Source of the DNA: Cupriavidus agavae
Lineage (GTDB): Bacteria > Pseudomonadota > Gammaproteobacteria > Burkholderiales > Burkholderiaceae
Reading direction: 5' to 3'
NCBI RefSeq assembly: GCF_004217045.1
Contig: NZ_SGXM01000001.1
Location: forward strand, 186,001-250,000
Length of the DNA stretch: 64,000 nt
Shown: positions 10,663 through 19,184 of the stretch, piece by piece
Position numbering within the stretch: the stretch's first letter is position 1
How the letters are laid out: the number at the start of each line of letters is the position of its first letter
Position numbers and translations under genes: made by a program
Notes under the pieces: model-generated
Databases searched by the model: none
What the model was told of the DNA's origin: nothing
What the model saw: the letters and a program-made list of their open reading frames with translations, nothing else

Positions 10663-11002
10663 GATCGGAAACCGGGGGACGAGCGGGTGGCGGACGCGTT
10701 TCAGACGCCCGCACGGTCGTTTGGTTGCGGCGGCGCCACGTTTTCGAGGGTGCCGGGCGCCAGATGTGGCGCTTATTATACGGATCGGCCAACGGCGGCG
10801 GCACTTGCGGCCGGTTCGGGGCGGAAGCGGTTGGCAGGCTTGCCTGCGCCGCCGACGTGTGTGTATAATCGCCGATTCGCAAGGACAGTCGCGTCCAAGG
10901 ATTCGTTTGTCGAACATCCCGGGTCGCAAGATGTGACTTAATTGTTGCGTCCCAAATTATTGCGTCGCCCCGGGCGCGCACACTGAATTCAGGAAGAGAT
11001 AC
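10663..11002. promoter_or_regulatory. Divergent murJ / rpsT regulatory region
   Basis: This 340-bp gap carries a minus-strand TATAAT (10780-10775), a likely murJ -10 with only a weak TGCCGC-type -35, and the plus-strand rpsT promoter described separately. I see no ORF or RNA gene in it. Confidence 0.55.
10840..10869 (+). promoter_or_regulatory. Sigma-70 promoter of rpsT
   Basis: TTGCCT (10840-10845), 18-nt spacer, TATAAT (10864-10869). Predicted start near 10876 gives a leader of about 125 nt, long enough for the S20 autoregulation known in enterics, though that is only an analogy. Confidence 0.65.
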
Positions 11003-11269
11003 ATGGCAAATTCCGCACAAGCTCGCAAGCGCGCGCGCCAGGCCGTCGCCGCGAACGCCCACAACTCCAGCCTCCGCTCGCGTCTGCGTACCGCCGTCAA
11101 GGCCGTTCGCAAGGCCATCGACGCTGGCGACAAGGCAGCCGCTGCCGAGATCTTCAAGCAGTCGCAGACCATCATCGACAGCATCGCCGACAAGAAGATC
11201 GTGCACAAGAACAAGGCTGCACGCCACAAGTCGCGCCTGTCGGCCGCCATCAAGTCGATGGCTGCCTGA
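11003..11269 (+). CDS. rpsT: 30S ribosomal protein S20 (88 aa)
   Basis: Small basic helical protein binding 16S r[23 protein letters not shown] at the start and [13 protein letters not shown] near the end are diagnostic. AGGAAGAG lies ahead of the ATG, and a strong terminator (11306-11339) follows. Monocistronic. Confidence 0.98.
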   Translation: MANSAQARKRARQAVAANAHNSSLRSRLRTAVKAVRKAIDAGDKAAAAEIFKQSQTIIDSIADKKIVHKNKAARHKSRLSAAIKSMAA

Positions 11270-11305
11270 TCGCTGCCCCGGCCGCCCGCGTGGTGGCCGA
11301 GCAGT

Positions 11306-11339
11306 TGCAAAAAGCCCGTCTCCGGACGGGCTTTTTGCA
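11306..11339. terminator. Intrinsic terminator after rpsT (bidirectional)
   Basis: Perfect 15-bp stem, TGCAAAAAGCCCGTC pairing with GACGGGCTTTTTGCA, loop TCCG; A- and T-runs within the stem give termination on both strands. Confidence 0.9.
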
Positions 11340-11391
11340 TTTCGGGCCCGGTTTCGCTTCGGTCCCGGTTTTCCGGACGGCGGGCAACAAA

Positions 11392-11414
11392 AAACCCGGC
11401 GTCCGGCCGGGTTT
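11392..11414 (-). terminator. Intrinsic terminator of the DUF3579 gene
   Basis: On the minus strand, a 9-bp stem AAACCCGGC/GCCGGGTTT with a 5-nt loop is followed by a T-run (TTTTTTGTTG). It lies 28 nt past the 11442 stop. Confidence 0.85.
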
Positions 11415-11441
11415 GCTTGTTCAGGCGGCGGGGTCAGCCGC

Positions 11442-11744
11442 TCATTCGAGCGAGCACGCCTCTACCACCTGCAGGTCGTTGTCGCGCGCGAAGTTCAGCA
11501 CGAAGTCGAGCGCCTTGGGCTCGATGTCGCGCAGGCGGGAATCGACCACCACGTTCTTGACGCCCGCCACGATCACCGGCCGCACATAGGGCGAGTAGGT
11601 CAGGCGGGGATCGCCGGTATCGCCCTCGGGCCGGAACTGCGCCATCACGCCGCACAGCCGCTCGGCCCAGTCGCTGGGACGAAAGGTCCTGCCTTCCTTG
11701 GTGACGCCTTGGATGAAGTACTCGCGAACGTGGGGGGTAGTCAT
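11442..11744 (-). CDS. DUF3579 family protein (100 aa), function unknown
   Basis: Small acidic protein with the family-like core REYFIQGVTKEGRTFRPSDW, then ERLCGVMAQF and MAQFRPEGD..; the C-terminal half (NVVVDSRLRDIEPKALDFVLNFARDNDL) looks like a compact alpha/beta domain. No signal peptide or membrane segment. The family is restricted mainly to beta-proteobacteria and is often found next to argF. Start MTTPHVREYF at 11744; a longer frame adds 53 low-complexity residues. Divergent from argF, so its promoter shares the 11745-12070 region. Confidence 0.82.
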   Translation of the reverse strand: MTTPHVREYFIQGVTKEGRTFRPSDWAERLCGVMAQFRPEGDTGDPRLTYSPYVRPVIVAGVKNVVVDSRLRDIEPKALDFVLNFARDNDLQVVEACSLE

Positions 11745-12070
11745 GGACTGCGGGGGTCTGCTTTGTGACTCGACGGTAAACCCGCTCACGACGGGCGCCC
11801 GTTTGACGCGTCCGGCTGGCGATTGGTTCGCACACGGCCGGAATAAGACGAGCGGGGCGCTGGGTGTCGGCGGGGGCACTTTTGATGCCGGGCGGCGGGC
11901 CATGGCAAGGGTATGCCGGGCCCCGCGTGAATCAGCGGGTATTATATCTTATATAAGACTCACGCATACGTCGTTTTCCTGTCGGGAAGCTGTCAGCGGG
12001 CGATGTCCGGCGGCTTGCGGGGCGCTCCCGGTATAACGGCGCGGACTCGCCAAAGCTGGAATAATCCCTT
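11745..12070. promoter_or_regulatory. Divergent DUF3579 / argF intergenic region
   Basis: This 326-bp gap has no convincing ORF. An AT-rich island near 11940-11960 contains the perfect palindrome CTTATATAAG (11948-11957). AATAAT at 12060-12065 is a possible -10 for the argF leader; I found no good -35 for it. TATAAC at 12032-12037 is an alternative -10. Confidence 0.45.
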
Positions 12071-12151
12071 ATGATCATTGCCACTACATTGCGCAAGCGA
12101 CGCGAAAGGCGGCTCCGCGACACGAAGCGAGCCGCCTTCTTTGTTTTATGA
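12071..12151 (+). CDS. Putative arginine-rich leader peptide of argF (26 aa)
   Basis: Short ORF ATG..TGA encoding a peptide with 7 Arg and 2 Lys, six of the Arg within codons 8-16 (LRKRRERRLR). It reads straight through the terminator hairpin at 12106-12138, and its TGA overlaps the argF ATG (ATGA, 12148-12151). argF itself has no Shine-Dalgarno sequence (the bases ahead are T-rich), so it probably depends on re-initiation after this ORF. An AATAAT -10-like hexamer lies 5 nt before the ATG, making a leaderless start possible; GGA at 12058-12060 could instead be a weak ribosome site. Role in arginine-responsive attenuation is inference. Confidence 0.68.
   Translation: MIIATTLRKRRERRLRDTKRAAFFVL
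12106..12147 (+). terminator. Intrinsic terminator/attenuator immediately upstream of argF
   Basis: Perfect 10-bp stem AAGGCGGCTC (12106-12115) / GAGCCGCCTT (12129-12138), 13-nt loop, then TTCTTTGTTTT. It ends at the argF ATG. The nearest upstream gene points the other way, so no known upstream transcript needs ending here; it must act on argF's own transcript. Confidence 0.8.
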
Positions 12152-13071
12152 GCCCAACCCCGATCAAGCATTACCTCCAGTTCAGCGACCTCGGTGCCTC
12201 GGAATACGAGTACCTGCTGGACCGCGCGAGAATCCTGAAGGCGAAGTTCAAGAACTACGAGACCTGGCACCCGCTGCACGACCGCACGCTGGCCATGATC
12301 TTCGAGAAGAATTCCACGCGTACGCGCCTGTCGTTCGAGGCGGGTGTCCACCAGCTTGGCGGCCATGCGGTGTTCCTGAACACGCGCGATTCGCAACTGG
12401 GCCGCGGCGAGCCGATCGAGGACGCCGCGCAGGTGATCTCGCGCATGGTCGACATCATCATGATCCGCACGTACGGCCAGGACATCCTGGACCGCTTTGC
12501 GGCGCACTCGCGCGTGCCGGTCATCAACGGCCTGACCAACGAATACCACCCGTGCCAGGTGCTGGCCGATGTGTTCACCTACATCGAGCAGCGCGGCAGC
12601 ATCGCCGGCAAGACCGTGGCGTGGATCGGCGACGCCAACAACATGTCGTACACCTGGATCCAGGCCGCCGAACGCCTTGACTTCACGTTCCATTTCTCGG
12701 CGCCGCCGGGCTATCAGCTCGATCCGGCCATGGTGCCGCAATCGGCCGCCGCGCGTGTCAAGGTGTTCGACAACCCGCTGGAAGCCTGCCAGGGCGCCCA
12801 CCTGGTGACCACCGACGTGTGGACCAGCATGGGTTTCGAGGCCGAGAACGACGTCCGCAAGCGCGCCTTCAAGGACTGGATGGTGACCACGGCCATGATG
12901 GACCGCGCCACCGACGACGCGCTGTTCATGCACTGCCTGCCCGCCCACCGGGGCGAGGAAGTCGAGGCGGCGGTCATCGACGGCCCGCAGAGCGTGGTCT
13001 GGGATGAAGCCGAGAACCGCCTGCATGTGCAGAAGGCGCTGATGGAATACCTGCTCTGCGGCCGCTATTGA
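12148..13071 (+). CDS. argF: Ornithine carbamoyltransferase (307 aa)
   Basis: Makes citrulline from ornithine and carbamoyl phosphate in arginine synthesis. The carbamoyl-phosphate loop is seen as [12 protein letters not shown], the STRTR motif (about residues 54-58). HPCQVLAD and the ornithine-side loop [11 protein letters not shown] follow at the expected places; length is normal. It starts with ATG at 12148 without a ribosome binding site, overlapping the leader peptide stop by 4 nt. Another arginine gene, argD, lies about 40 kb away with a comparable leader. A terminator (13089-13111) follows. Confidence 0.97.
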   Translation: MSPTPIKHYLQFSDLGASEYEYLLDRARILKAKFKNYETWHPLHDRTLAMIFEKNSTRTRLSFEAGVHQLGGHAVFLNTRDSQLGRGEPIEDAAQVISRMVDIIMIRTYGQDILDRFAAHSRVPVINGLTNEYHPCQVLADVFTYIEQRGSIAGKTVAWIGDANNMSYTWIQAAERLDFTFHFSAPPGYQLDPAMVPQSAAARVKVFDNPLEACQGAHLVTTDVWTSMGFEAENDVRKRAFKDWMVTTAMMDRATDDALFMHCLPAHRGEEVEAAVIDGPQSVVWDEAENRLHVQKALMEYLLCGRY

Positions 13072-13088
13072 GCCACAGGGTTGAGAGA

Positions 13089-13111
13089 AAGGGAGCCGTG
13101 ACGGCTCCCTT
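13089..13111 (+). terminator. Intrinsic terminator after argF
   Basis: 10-bp stem AAGGGAGCCG/CGGCTCCCTT, loop TGA, then a T-run, 18 nt past the argF stop and upstream of ppnP. Confidence 0.88.
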
Positions 13112-13154
13112 TTTTGCGTCCGCAGTTTTGTTTTTCGTTTCCGAGGAGAGTGAG

Positions 13155-13466
13155 ATGAGCCAGTTCGACAACGTGTCCGTGGTCAAGAAGGCCAACCTGT
13201 ATTTCGACGGCAAGTGCATCAGCCACACGGTCCTGTTCGCCGATGGCACGCGCAAGACGCTGGGAGTGATCTTCCCGGCCACGCTGACGTTCAACACGGG
13301 CGCGCCGGAAGTGATGGAAGTCAATGCCGGCAGCTGCCGCGTGCGCCTGGCGGGTGCCGACGACTGGCAGACCTACGGCGCCGGTCAGCAGTTCAACGTG
13401 CCGGGCAACAGCAGCTTCGACATCGAAGTGACCGAGACGCTCGATTACGTCTGCCACTTCGAGTAA
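13155..13466 (+). CDS. ppnP: Pyrimidine/purine nucleoside phosphorylase (103 aa)
   Basis: Compact cupin-like protein of the former DUF1255/YaiE family, whose E. coli member phosphorolyses several nucleosides. The conserved opening [21 protein letters not shown] and [12 protein letters not shown], plus the closing ETLDYVCHF, match the family at full length. A GAGGAGAG ribosome site precedes the ATG at 13155. It is separated from argF by a terminator, so it should have its own promoter unless reached by read-through. Confidence 0.9.
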   Translation: MSQFDNVSVVKKANLYFDGKCISHTVLFADGTRKTLGVIFPATLTFNTGAPEVMEVNAGSCRVRLAGADDWQTYGAGQQFNVPGNSSFDIEVTETLDYVCHFE

Positions 13467-13481
13467 GGAAGCAGGTTTCGC

Positions 13482-14492
13482 CTAGAGGATCACCGGTTCC
13501 GGTTCGATCCTCACCCCGAAGCGGGCCTCGACCGTATCGGCGATGCGGTTGGCCAGGCCCAGCAGCGCCGCGCCGGTGCCGCCGCCGTGGTGCACCAGCA
13601 CCAGCGCCTGCTTGCCGTAGACGCCCACCGGGCCATCGTCGAGCCCCTTGAAGCCGCACTGGTCGATCAGCCAGCCGGCGGCCAGCTTGTAGCGGCCGTC
13701 CGGTTGTGGATAGCTGACCAGCGCCGGGTATTGCGCCGACAGGGCGTCGCGCCGCGCAGCCTCCACCACCGGATTCTTGAAGAACGACCCCGCGTTGCCG
13801 ATCTGCGCCGGATCCGGCAGCTTGCGCGAGCGGATGGCAATCACCGCCGCGCGGATCTGCGCCGCGTCCGGTGCCGGTATCGATTCCAGCTCGCGCGCCA
13901 GTTCGCCGTAGTTCAGCACGGGCTGCCAGACCTTGGGCAGGCGCAGCGTCACGGCCGTGATGATGTAGCGGTCGCGGCCGTCGCGCTTGAACAGGCTGTC
14001 GCGGTAGCCAAAGGCGCAGGTGTCGAGGTCGAGCGTGACGAACTGGCCGGTCTGGCGGTCAAGCGCGCGCAGGCTGTGGAAGCGCTCGCGCAGCTCCACG
14101 CCATAGGCGCCGATGTTCTGGATCGGCGCGGCGCCCACCGTGCCTGGGATCAGGGCCAGGTTTTCGAGGCCCGGCATCCCGTCGGCGATCGTGCGGCCCA
14201 CCGTGGCGTGCCAATTCTCGCCCGCCCCCACCGTCACCAGCCAGTTGGCGGCATCGTGTCCGACCTCGTAGCCCGGAATTTCCATCAGCAGCACACTGGC
14301 GTCGAGATCCCCGGTCAGCACCACGTTGCTGCCGCCGCCCAGCACCACCACCGGCAGGCCGGCCGCCCGCGGGTCGGAGAGGGCCGAGACGAGGTCGGAT
14401 TCGCTGCGGATATGTGCAGCCAGACGCGCGTGGCTGTCGAAGCCGAATGTATTGTGGGCGCGCAGGGGATAAAATTCGTGGAAATCTGCCAT
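13482..14492 (-). CDS. murB: UDP-N-acetylenolpyruvoylglucosamine reductase (336 aa)
   Basis: NADPH/FAD-dependent reduction of UDP-GlcNAc-enolpyruvate to UDP-MurNAc for peptidoglycan. The FAD-binding [15 protein letters not shown] segment, [18 protein letters not shown] and [12 protein letters not shown] (type I MurB signature with the catalytic Ser) are present. Start [17 protein letters not shown] at 14492. Convergent with ppnP, ends 16 nt apart. Confidence 0.97.
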   Translation of the reverse strand: MADFHEFYPLRAHNTFGFDSHARLAAHIRSESDLVSALSDPRAAGLPVVVLGGGSNVVLTGDLDASVLLMEIPGYEVGHDAANWLVTVGAGENWHATVGRTIADGMPGLENLALIPGTVGAAPIQNIGAYGVELRERFHSLRALDRQTGQFVTLDLDTCAFGYRDSLFKRDGRDRYIITAVTLRLPKVWQPVLNYGELARELESIPAPDAAQIRAAVIAIRSRKLPDPAQIGNAGSFFKNPVVEAARRDALSAQYPALVSYPQPDGRYKLAAGWLIDQCGFKGLDDGPVGVYGKQALVLVHHGGGTGAALLGLANRIADTVEARFGVRIEPEPVIL

Positions 14493-14563
14493 GCAAGGTC
14501 GGGAAATCACCCCGGGCCGGGGCAGGCCCCGATTATACGTAACCGCATTCCAGGAGAAATACG

Positions 14564-15049
14564 ATGCCGTCGTTCGATGTAGTGTGCGAAGCCAATATGG
14601 TGGAAGTGAAGAACGCCGTGGAGCAGGCCAACAAGGAAATCTCCACGCGCTTCGACTTCAAGGGCTCCGACGCCCGCGTGGAGCACAAGGAGAACGAACT
14701 GACCGCGTTCGCCGACGACAACTTCAAGCTCGACCAGGTCAAGGACGTGCTGATCAACAAGATGGCCAAGCGCAACGTGGACACGCGCTTCCTGGACCAT
14801 GGCAAGGTCGACAAGGTCAGCGGCGACAAGGTCAAGCAGGTCATCACGATCAAGAAGGGCGTGACGGGCGACCTGTCGAAGAAAATCGTGCGCCTGATCA
14901 AGGACAGCAAGATCAAGGTGCAGGCCAGCATTCAGGGCGACGCCGTGCGCGTGTCGGGCGCCAAGCGCGACGACCTGCAATCGGTCATGGCGATGCTGCG
15001 CAAGGACGTGAGCGAAGCCCCGCTGGACTTCAACAACTTCCGCGACTGA
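14564..15049 (+). CDS. YajQ-family nucleotide-binding protein (161 aa)
   Basis: Full-length member of the YajQ/UPF0234 family; some homologues (e.g. in Xanthomonas) bind cyclic di-[37 protein letters not shown] and [12 protein letters not shown] are the family landmarks. A CAGGAGAAA site precedes the ATG. Divergent from murB. Whether this protein binds c-di-GMP cannot be decided from sequence. Confidence 0.92.
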   Translation: MPSFDVVCEANMVEVKNAVEQANKEISTRFDFKGSDARVEHKENELTAFADDNFKLDQVKDVLINKMAKRNVDTRFLDHGKVDKVSGDKVKQVITIKKGVTGDLSKKIVRLIKDSKIKVQASIQGDAVRVSGAKRDDLQSVMAMLRKDVSEAPLDFNNFRD

Positions 15050-15092
15050 GCTTCAGTTTCAGCCCCAAGCCCCAGCCGCGGCGCCCGCGCGG

Positions 15093-15551
15093 CTACTGCG
15101 CCTGCCGCGGCTGCGGCAGGCCGCCAATCTTCGCGCCGGGCTTGATGCCCTTCTGCGCAAACCAGCCCTTGTTCATCTCCAGCGCATAGCGCACGGCGGC
15201 GCGCGGGCAATGGTTGTCCTCGGTCTGCGGCGCCATGTCCTCGATATTGACGATGCTGCCGTCATCGGCCAGGAAGGCGATCGACAGCGGCAGGTTGGTG
15301 TTCTTCATCCAGAAGCAGTGCCCGGCCTTGTCCTCGAAGACGAACAGCATGCCGGTGTTGGCCGGCATCGTCTTGCGGTACATCAGCCCGCGCTCGCGCG
15401 CTTCGGGCGACGCGGCCACCTCGGCCTGGATGGCGTACATGCCTGCGGTCAGCGGGATCACGGGCAGCGCGGTCTGGGCGTGCGCCGTGGCGGACAGCGC
15501 GGCGGCACCCATCGCGCCGACGATCAGCAGGGTCTTGAACACGTGAGGCAT
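15093..15551 (-). CDS. DUF192 family exported protein (152 aa)
   Basis: The N-terminus MPHVFKTLLIVGAMGAAALSATAHAQ is a Sec signal peptide with likely cleavage after AHA. The mature part carries the DUF192 core ERGLMYRKTMPANTGMLFVF, then CFWMKNTNLPLSIAFLADDG and GWFAQKGIKPGAKI. The family is periplasmic and of unknown function. The reading frame stays open upstream through the 48-bp tandem repeats, which is a by-product of their length being a multiple of three; MPHVFK at 15551 is the only start giving a signal peptide. Confidence 0.88.
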   Translation of the reverse strand: MPHVFKTLLIVGAMGAAALSATAHAQTALPVIPLTAGMYAIQAEVAASPEARERGLMYRKTMPANTGMLFVFEDKAGHCFWMKNTNLPLSIAFLADDGSIVNIEDMAPQTEDNHCPRAAVRYALEMNKGWFAQKGIKPGAKIGGLPQPRQAQ

Positions 15552-15630
15552 GGCGGAATCGATATGGAAGTTCGACGGCAGGCCGCAAGCATAGCGCAGC
15601 CGGCGCCGGTGCGCGTTGCAGGCGACCATG

Positions 15631-15774
15631 AAAAAAGGCAGGCCGCTGGGGCGGGCCTGCCTTGCATCGCCGTCAGGCAAAAAAGGCAGGCCGCTGGGGC
15701 GGGCCTGCCTTGCATCGCCGTTTGGCAAAAAAGGCAGGCCGCTGGGGCGGGCCTGCCTTGTATCGCCGTTTGGC
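15631..15774 (-). repeat. Three tandem 48-bp repeats, each carrying an intrinsic terminator
   Basis: Units at 15631-15678, 15679-15726 and 15727-15774 are nearly identical. Each contains AAAAAAGGCAGGCC, a short GC-rich loop and GGGCCTGCC; on the minus strand this is a GC hairpin followed by TTTTTT. They lie 3' of the small secreted-protein gene (15797-15985), so its transcript meets three terminators in series. They also separate it from the DUF192 gene. Confidence 0.92.
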
Positions 15775-15796
15775 CAGATTGACCAGATTGGCCAGA

Positions 15797-15985
15797 TCAG
15801 CTGGCCGATGCCGGGGCGGCGGCCTTCTTGGCGGCGTGCTTCCTGGTGTGCTTCTTGTGGGTCTTCGCGGGCTTGGCCGATTGCGTGGCGGCCGGCGTGG
15901 CGTCAGCCGCGGGAGCGGCCGGAGCCTGTGCAAACGCGCCGGTGGCGAACAGGCCGACAACCGCGGCAGCGATCAGTTTTTTCAT
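15797..15985 (-). CDS. Small secreted Ala/Lys-rich protein (62 aa)
   Basis: MKKLIAAAVVGLFATGAFAQ is a clear Sec signal peptide (cleavage after AFA). The mature 43 residues are Ala/Pro-rich and then strongly basic, KTHKKHTRKHAAKKAAA, resembling acid-shock (Asr-like) or histone-tail-like periplasmic proteins. No enzymatic domain. AGAGGTAATCGCA precedes the ATG. It is too simple in composition for a functional call; the triple terminator downstream suggests the transcript is abundant. Confidence 0.75.
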   Translation of the reverse strand: MKKLIAAAVVGLFATGAFAQAPAAPAADATPAATQSAKPAKTHKKHTRKHAAKKAAAPASAS

Positions 15986-16112
15986 TGCGATTACCTCTGG
16001 AATTTGAGTCCGGGTTCGGAGGGGCGACGCGTGTTGATACGTGTCTGCATCCAGAAACGGCGCGCCATCTTCTGCCGTTGACCCGCCAATAATCGTGATT
16101 TGTAACCGCGTT

Positions 16113-16724
16113 TTACGGTCTTGCGCGAACTTGTATTGCGCGCCGGACAGGTGTGCGGGCTTCCGCAAGTCCTAATGCGCGGACATCCACCGCGCACCAT
16201 TGGCCGGGCCCCAGCCCAAGTTCGGCTACCGAGACCTTGCCGATCGACGCGCGCACCAGCCGCAGCGTCGGAAAGCCCACCGCCGCCGTCATGCGCCGCA
16301 CCTGGCGGTTCTTGCCCTCGCGGATCTTCACTTCGAGCCAGGTGGTAGGAATGGCTGCGCGATACCGGATCGGCGGATGCCGCGCCCAGAGCCAGGCCGG
16401 TTCGCCGACGATGCGGGCCTGTGCCGGCAGCGTCGTGAAATCGCCAAGATCGACACCACGGCGCAGGCGCGCCAGCGCAGCGTCGTCGGGCACGCCTTCC
16501 ACCTGCGCGAGATAGGTTTTTTCGAGCTTGTGGCGCGGGTCCGCGATGCGGGTCTGCAGCGCGCCATCGTCGGTCAGCAGCAGCAGGCCCTCGCTGTCGG
16601 CATCGAGCCGGCCGGCCGGATACACGCCGGGCAGGTCGACGCAATCGGCCAGCGTGGGCCGCGTCGGATGCGCCGAGAACTGGCTCATCGTCTGAAAGGG
16701 CTTGTTGAGGGCGATCAGGGTCAT
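16113..16724 (-). CDS. Pseudouridine synthase, RluE/RsuA family (203 aa)
   Basis: Contains the catalytic motif [18 protein letters not shown] (Asp nucleophile in GRLD), then KTYLAQVEG and [24 protein letters not shown], the family's C-terminal signature. There is no N-terminal S4 domain, which points to the RluE type (23S rRNA U2457 in E. coli) rather than RsuA/RluB. The start [19 protein letters not shown] gives the typical NKP motif at once. Divergent from icd. Confidence 0.88.
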   Translation of the reverse strand: MTLIALNKPFQTMSQFSAHPTRPTLADCVDLPGVYPAGRLDADSEGLLLLTDDGALQTRIADPRHKLEKTYLAQVEGVPDDAALARLRRGVDLGDFTTLPAQARIVGEPAWLWARHPPIRYRAAIPTTWLEVKIREGKNRQVRRMTAAVGFPTLRLVRASIGKVSVAELGLGPGQWCAVDVRALGLAEARTPVRRAIQVRARP

Positions 16725-16865
16725 GGGCGCGCATTATCCTCCAGCCGCGCGGGCGCGCCACGGCGCAACGCCCGTTACAATGACTCGCACAACACAATCG
16801 CAGCGCGCGGGGCCGCCCCCGATGGCCCGGCGCCAGTCATGACCCATCGGCAGTTGGAGACAGAT

Positions 16866-18116
16866 ATGTATCAGCACATCAAGGTGCCGGCAGGCGAGAA
16901 GATCACGGTGAACGCCGATTTCTCGCTGAACGTGCCCGATCACCCGATCGTTCCGTACATCGAAGGCGACGGGATTGGCGTAGACATCACGCCCGTGATG
17001 CTGAAGGTGGTGGATGCGGCCGTGGCCAAGGCCTACGGCGGCCAACGCAAAATCGGCTGGATGGAGATCTACGCGGGCGAGAAGTCCACCCGGATCTATG
17101 GCCCGGACGTCTGGCTGCCCGACGAGACGCTCGAAGCGGTCAAGGACTACGTGGTGTCGATCAAGGGACCGCTGACCACGCCGGTGGGCGGCGGCATCCG
17201 CTCGCTCAACGTGGCGCTGCGCCAGCAGCTCGACCTCTATGTCTGCCTGCGTCCGGTGCGCTATTTCAAGGGCGTGCCCTCGCCGGTGCGCGAGCCCGAG
17301 AAGACCGACATGGTGATCTTCCGCGAGAACTCGGAAGACATCTATGCCGGGATCGAATGGGAAGCCGGCAGCGAAGGCGCGAAGAAGCTGATCGCGTTCC
17401 TGCAGGAGGAGATGGGCGTCAAGAAGATCCGCTTTCCGGACACCTCTGGCGTGGGCGTCAAGCCGGTGTCGAAGCAGGGCACCCAGCGCCTGGTGCGCAA
17501 GGCGATCCAGTATGCGATCGATAACGACAAGCCCTCGGTGACGCTGGTGCACAAGGGCAACATCATGAAATACACCGAGGGCGGGTTCCGTGACTGGGGC
17601 TATGAACTCGCGCTGGGCGAGTTTGGCGCCGAACTGGTGGACGGCGGCCCGTGGTGCAAGATCAGGAATCCGAAGACCGGCCGCGACATCGTGGTCAAGG
17701 ACGCCATCGCCGACGCGTTCCTGCAGCAGGTGCTGCTGCGTCCGGCCGAATACTCGGTGATCGCCACGCTGAACCTGAACGGCGACTATATCTCCGACGC
17801 GCTGGCGGCCCAGGTGGGCGGCATCGGCATCGCGCCGGGCGCCAACATGTCCGATTCCGTGGCGATGTTCGAGGCCACCCATGGCACGGCCCCGAAGTAC
17901 GCTGGCAAGGACTACGTCAATCCCGGCTCGGAGATCCTGTCGGCGGAAATGATGCTGCGCCACATGGGCTGGACCGAAGCCGCCGACCTGATCATCGCCT
18001 CGATGGAGAAGTCGATCCAGTCGAAGAAGGTCACCTACGACTTCGCCCGGCTGCTGGAGGGCGCCACGCAGGTGTCGTGCTCGGGCTTCGGCCAGGTCAT
18101 GATCGACAATATGTGA
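16866..18116 (+). CDS. icd: NADP-dependent isocitrate dehydrogenase (416 aa)
   Basis: TCA-cycle oxidation of isocitrate to 2-oxoglutarate. [15 protein letters not shown] at the N-terminus, substrate loop [13 protein letters not shown], and the cofactor segment [13 protein letters not shown] followed by [13 protein letters not shown] fit the E. coli-type dimeric NADP enzyme in length and motif. A GGAGA site lies ahead of the ATG at 16866; a longer open frame upstream is antisense to the pseudouridine synthase. A TACAAT near 16775 is a possible -10. Confidence 0.97.
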   Translation: MYQHIKVPAGEKITVNADFSLNVPDHPIVPYIEGDGIGVDITPVMLKVVDAAVAKAYGGQRKIGWMEIYAGEKSTRIYGPDVWLPDETLEAVKDYVVSIKGPLTTPVGGGIRSLNVALRQQLDLYVCLRPVRYFKGVPSPVREPEKTDMVIFRENSEDIYAGIEWEAGSEGAKKLIAFLQEEMGVKKIRFPDTSGVGVKPVSKQGTQRLVRKAIQYAIDNDKPSVTLVHKGNIMKYTEGGFRDWGYELALGEFGAELVDGGPWCKIRNPKTGRDIVVKDAIADAFLQQVLLRPAEYSVIATLNLNGDYISDALAAQVGGIGIAPGANMSDSVAMFEATHGTAPKYAGKDYVNPGSEILSAEMMLRHMGWTEAADLIIASMEKSIQSKKVTYDFARLLEGATQVSCSGFGQVMIDNM

Positions 18117-18128
18117 TTGCCGGGGCGC

Positions 18129-18869
18129 TTATTCCGAGCCCGTGACCGCCCGGCCGTGCAGCGGCTGGGTAGGGCGGGCGTTCATCGGATAGATCTCGCG
18201 GAACGCTGCGATCTGGCCAGCGCTCGCTTCAACCGGCTCCCTGAGCACATACCACTTCACGCCTTCGGTGCAGGGCGGCGTCGTCAGGCTGCCGTCGAAT
18301 GCGTAGTAGTTCCGGCTCACCGGCAGCAGTTCCGACACATTGAGCCGTTCGATCTTGTTCCGGTCGCCGCGATCGTGCGGCAGGGCCGAGAACACCGGGG
18401 CGAGGATCGGATTGTTGGCACCCTGCCGGAACAGCACCGCCACCACGGCCAGCTGGCCCGCCGCGTTGCGGTGGACGAAATGTGCGGTCAACGGATAGGC
18501 GCGCCCGTCGAAAGTGACTTCGCTGGGCGAGTGGAAGTGGAACTGGAGCAGGTCGAACTCGCCGTCCGGCAGGTGGACCGAACCGCCCTTGGCAGGCACG
18601 ACCTTGATCGTGTGGCCATTGTTGACGACCTTGGCGCTGGTCGGGCGATAGTCGAAGCCGATCGTGTCATGCGTCACGCGCGTGGTGGTGACGATGTCGA
18701 TCGGCGACTGGAACTGGCCTTTCTTGCACGCGGCGAACGATTCCTCCAGATCGCCCCAGTGTTCCGCGCCGTGCGGGCCTGCATAGCCCCATTCCGTGCG
18801 GTGTCCCGCGGCCTGGGCCGCGCCGGCCAACATGAATGTGCAAAGGGCGAACGCAATCGATCGTTTCAT
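18129..18869 (-). CDS. Secreted alpha-class carbonic anhydrase (246 aa)
   Basis: A signal peptide (MKRSIAFALCTFMLAGAAQA, cleavage after AQA) points to the periplasm. The mature protein has the alpha-CA set: GYAGPHGAEHWGDL, QSPIDI, VNNGHTIKV, LLQFHFHSPSE with two zinc-ligand His, AHFVHRN with the third, and LTTPPCTEGVKW with the Thr-rich substrate gate. It should interconvert CO2 and bicarbonate outside the inner membrane. A GAGGCTCCGAG stretch precedes the ATG at 18869. Convergent with icd, ends 12 nt apart. Confidence 0.95.
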   Translation of the reverse strand: MKRSIAFALCTFMLAGAAQAAGHRTEWGYAGPHGAEHWGDLEESFAACKKGQFQSPIDIVTTTRVTHDTIGFDYRPTSAKVVNNGHTIKVVPAKGGSVHLPDGEFDLLQFHFHSPSEVTFDGRAYPLTAHFVHRNAAGQLAVVAVLFRQGANNPILAPVFSALPHDRGDRNKIERLNVSELLPVSRNYYAFDGSLTTPPCTEGVKWYVLREPVEASAGQIAAFREIYPMNARPTQPLHGRAVTGSE

Positions 18870-19184
18870 CTCGGAGCCTCGTAGATTCTTCAAAACGGGG
18901 GCATGGCGGACCATGCCGTCGGAGCGAGCTTGAGTTTAGGTAGCGTCGCACCGCCCGGAAATCGCAAATCCCTGAAACTCGGGTGTCAGAAGTGTCAGAA
19001 ACAGAAACGCCCGGCACATGGTTCACATGTGCCGGGCGTCTCGCCGGATGCCTGGCGTACTGCCTTTCAGTGCGCCGTGCCGGTCATTGCCCGGTACGGC
19101 GCCGGATCCCGTTCCGAAGGGTGCGATCCCTCCGCATCCGCATGGGCCGACGCAGCTCTACCGGCGCGCTCGGCCGCGGCGCAC
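18870..19184. other. Carbonic anhydrase upstream region and cspA 3' region
   Basis: This 315-bp gap holds the cspA terminator hairpin (19008-19038). The carbonic anhydrase promoter must also be here, but I do not see a clear sigma-70 match. The remainder shows no supported ORF. Confidence 0.5.
19008..19038 (-). terminator. Intrinsic terminator of the cold-shock gene
   Basis: Perfect 13-bp stem CGCCCGGCACATG/CATGTGCCGGGCG with loop GTTCA; on the minus strand it is followed by TTTCTGTTTCTG. It lies about 150 nt past the cspA stop, leaving an unusually long 3' untranslated stretch. Confidence 0.8.

Noticed and set aside
15631-15774. CRISPR array
   Set aside because: The three units are contiguous without variable spacers, and no cas genes are nearby.
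15775-15800. Short direct repeats TGGCCAGATT / GACCAGATT / GGCCAGATC
   Set aside because: Too short and imperfect to support a feature; partly inside the small secreted-protein stop region.
15524-16092. Open frames across the 48-bp tandem repeats on both strands, with a repeated GRPAPAACLF-type peptide
   Set aside because: Frames stay open only because the 48-bp unit is a multiple of three; there are no ribosome sites or family similarity, and the repeats are terminators.
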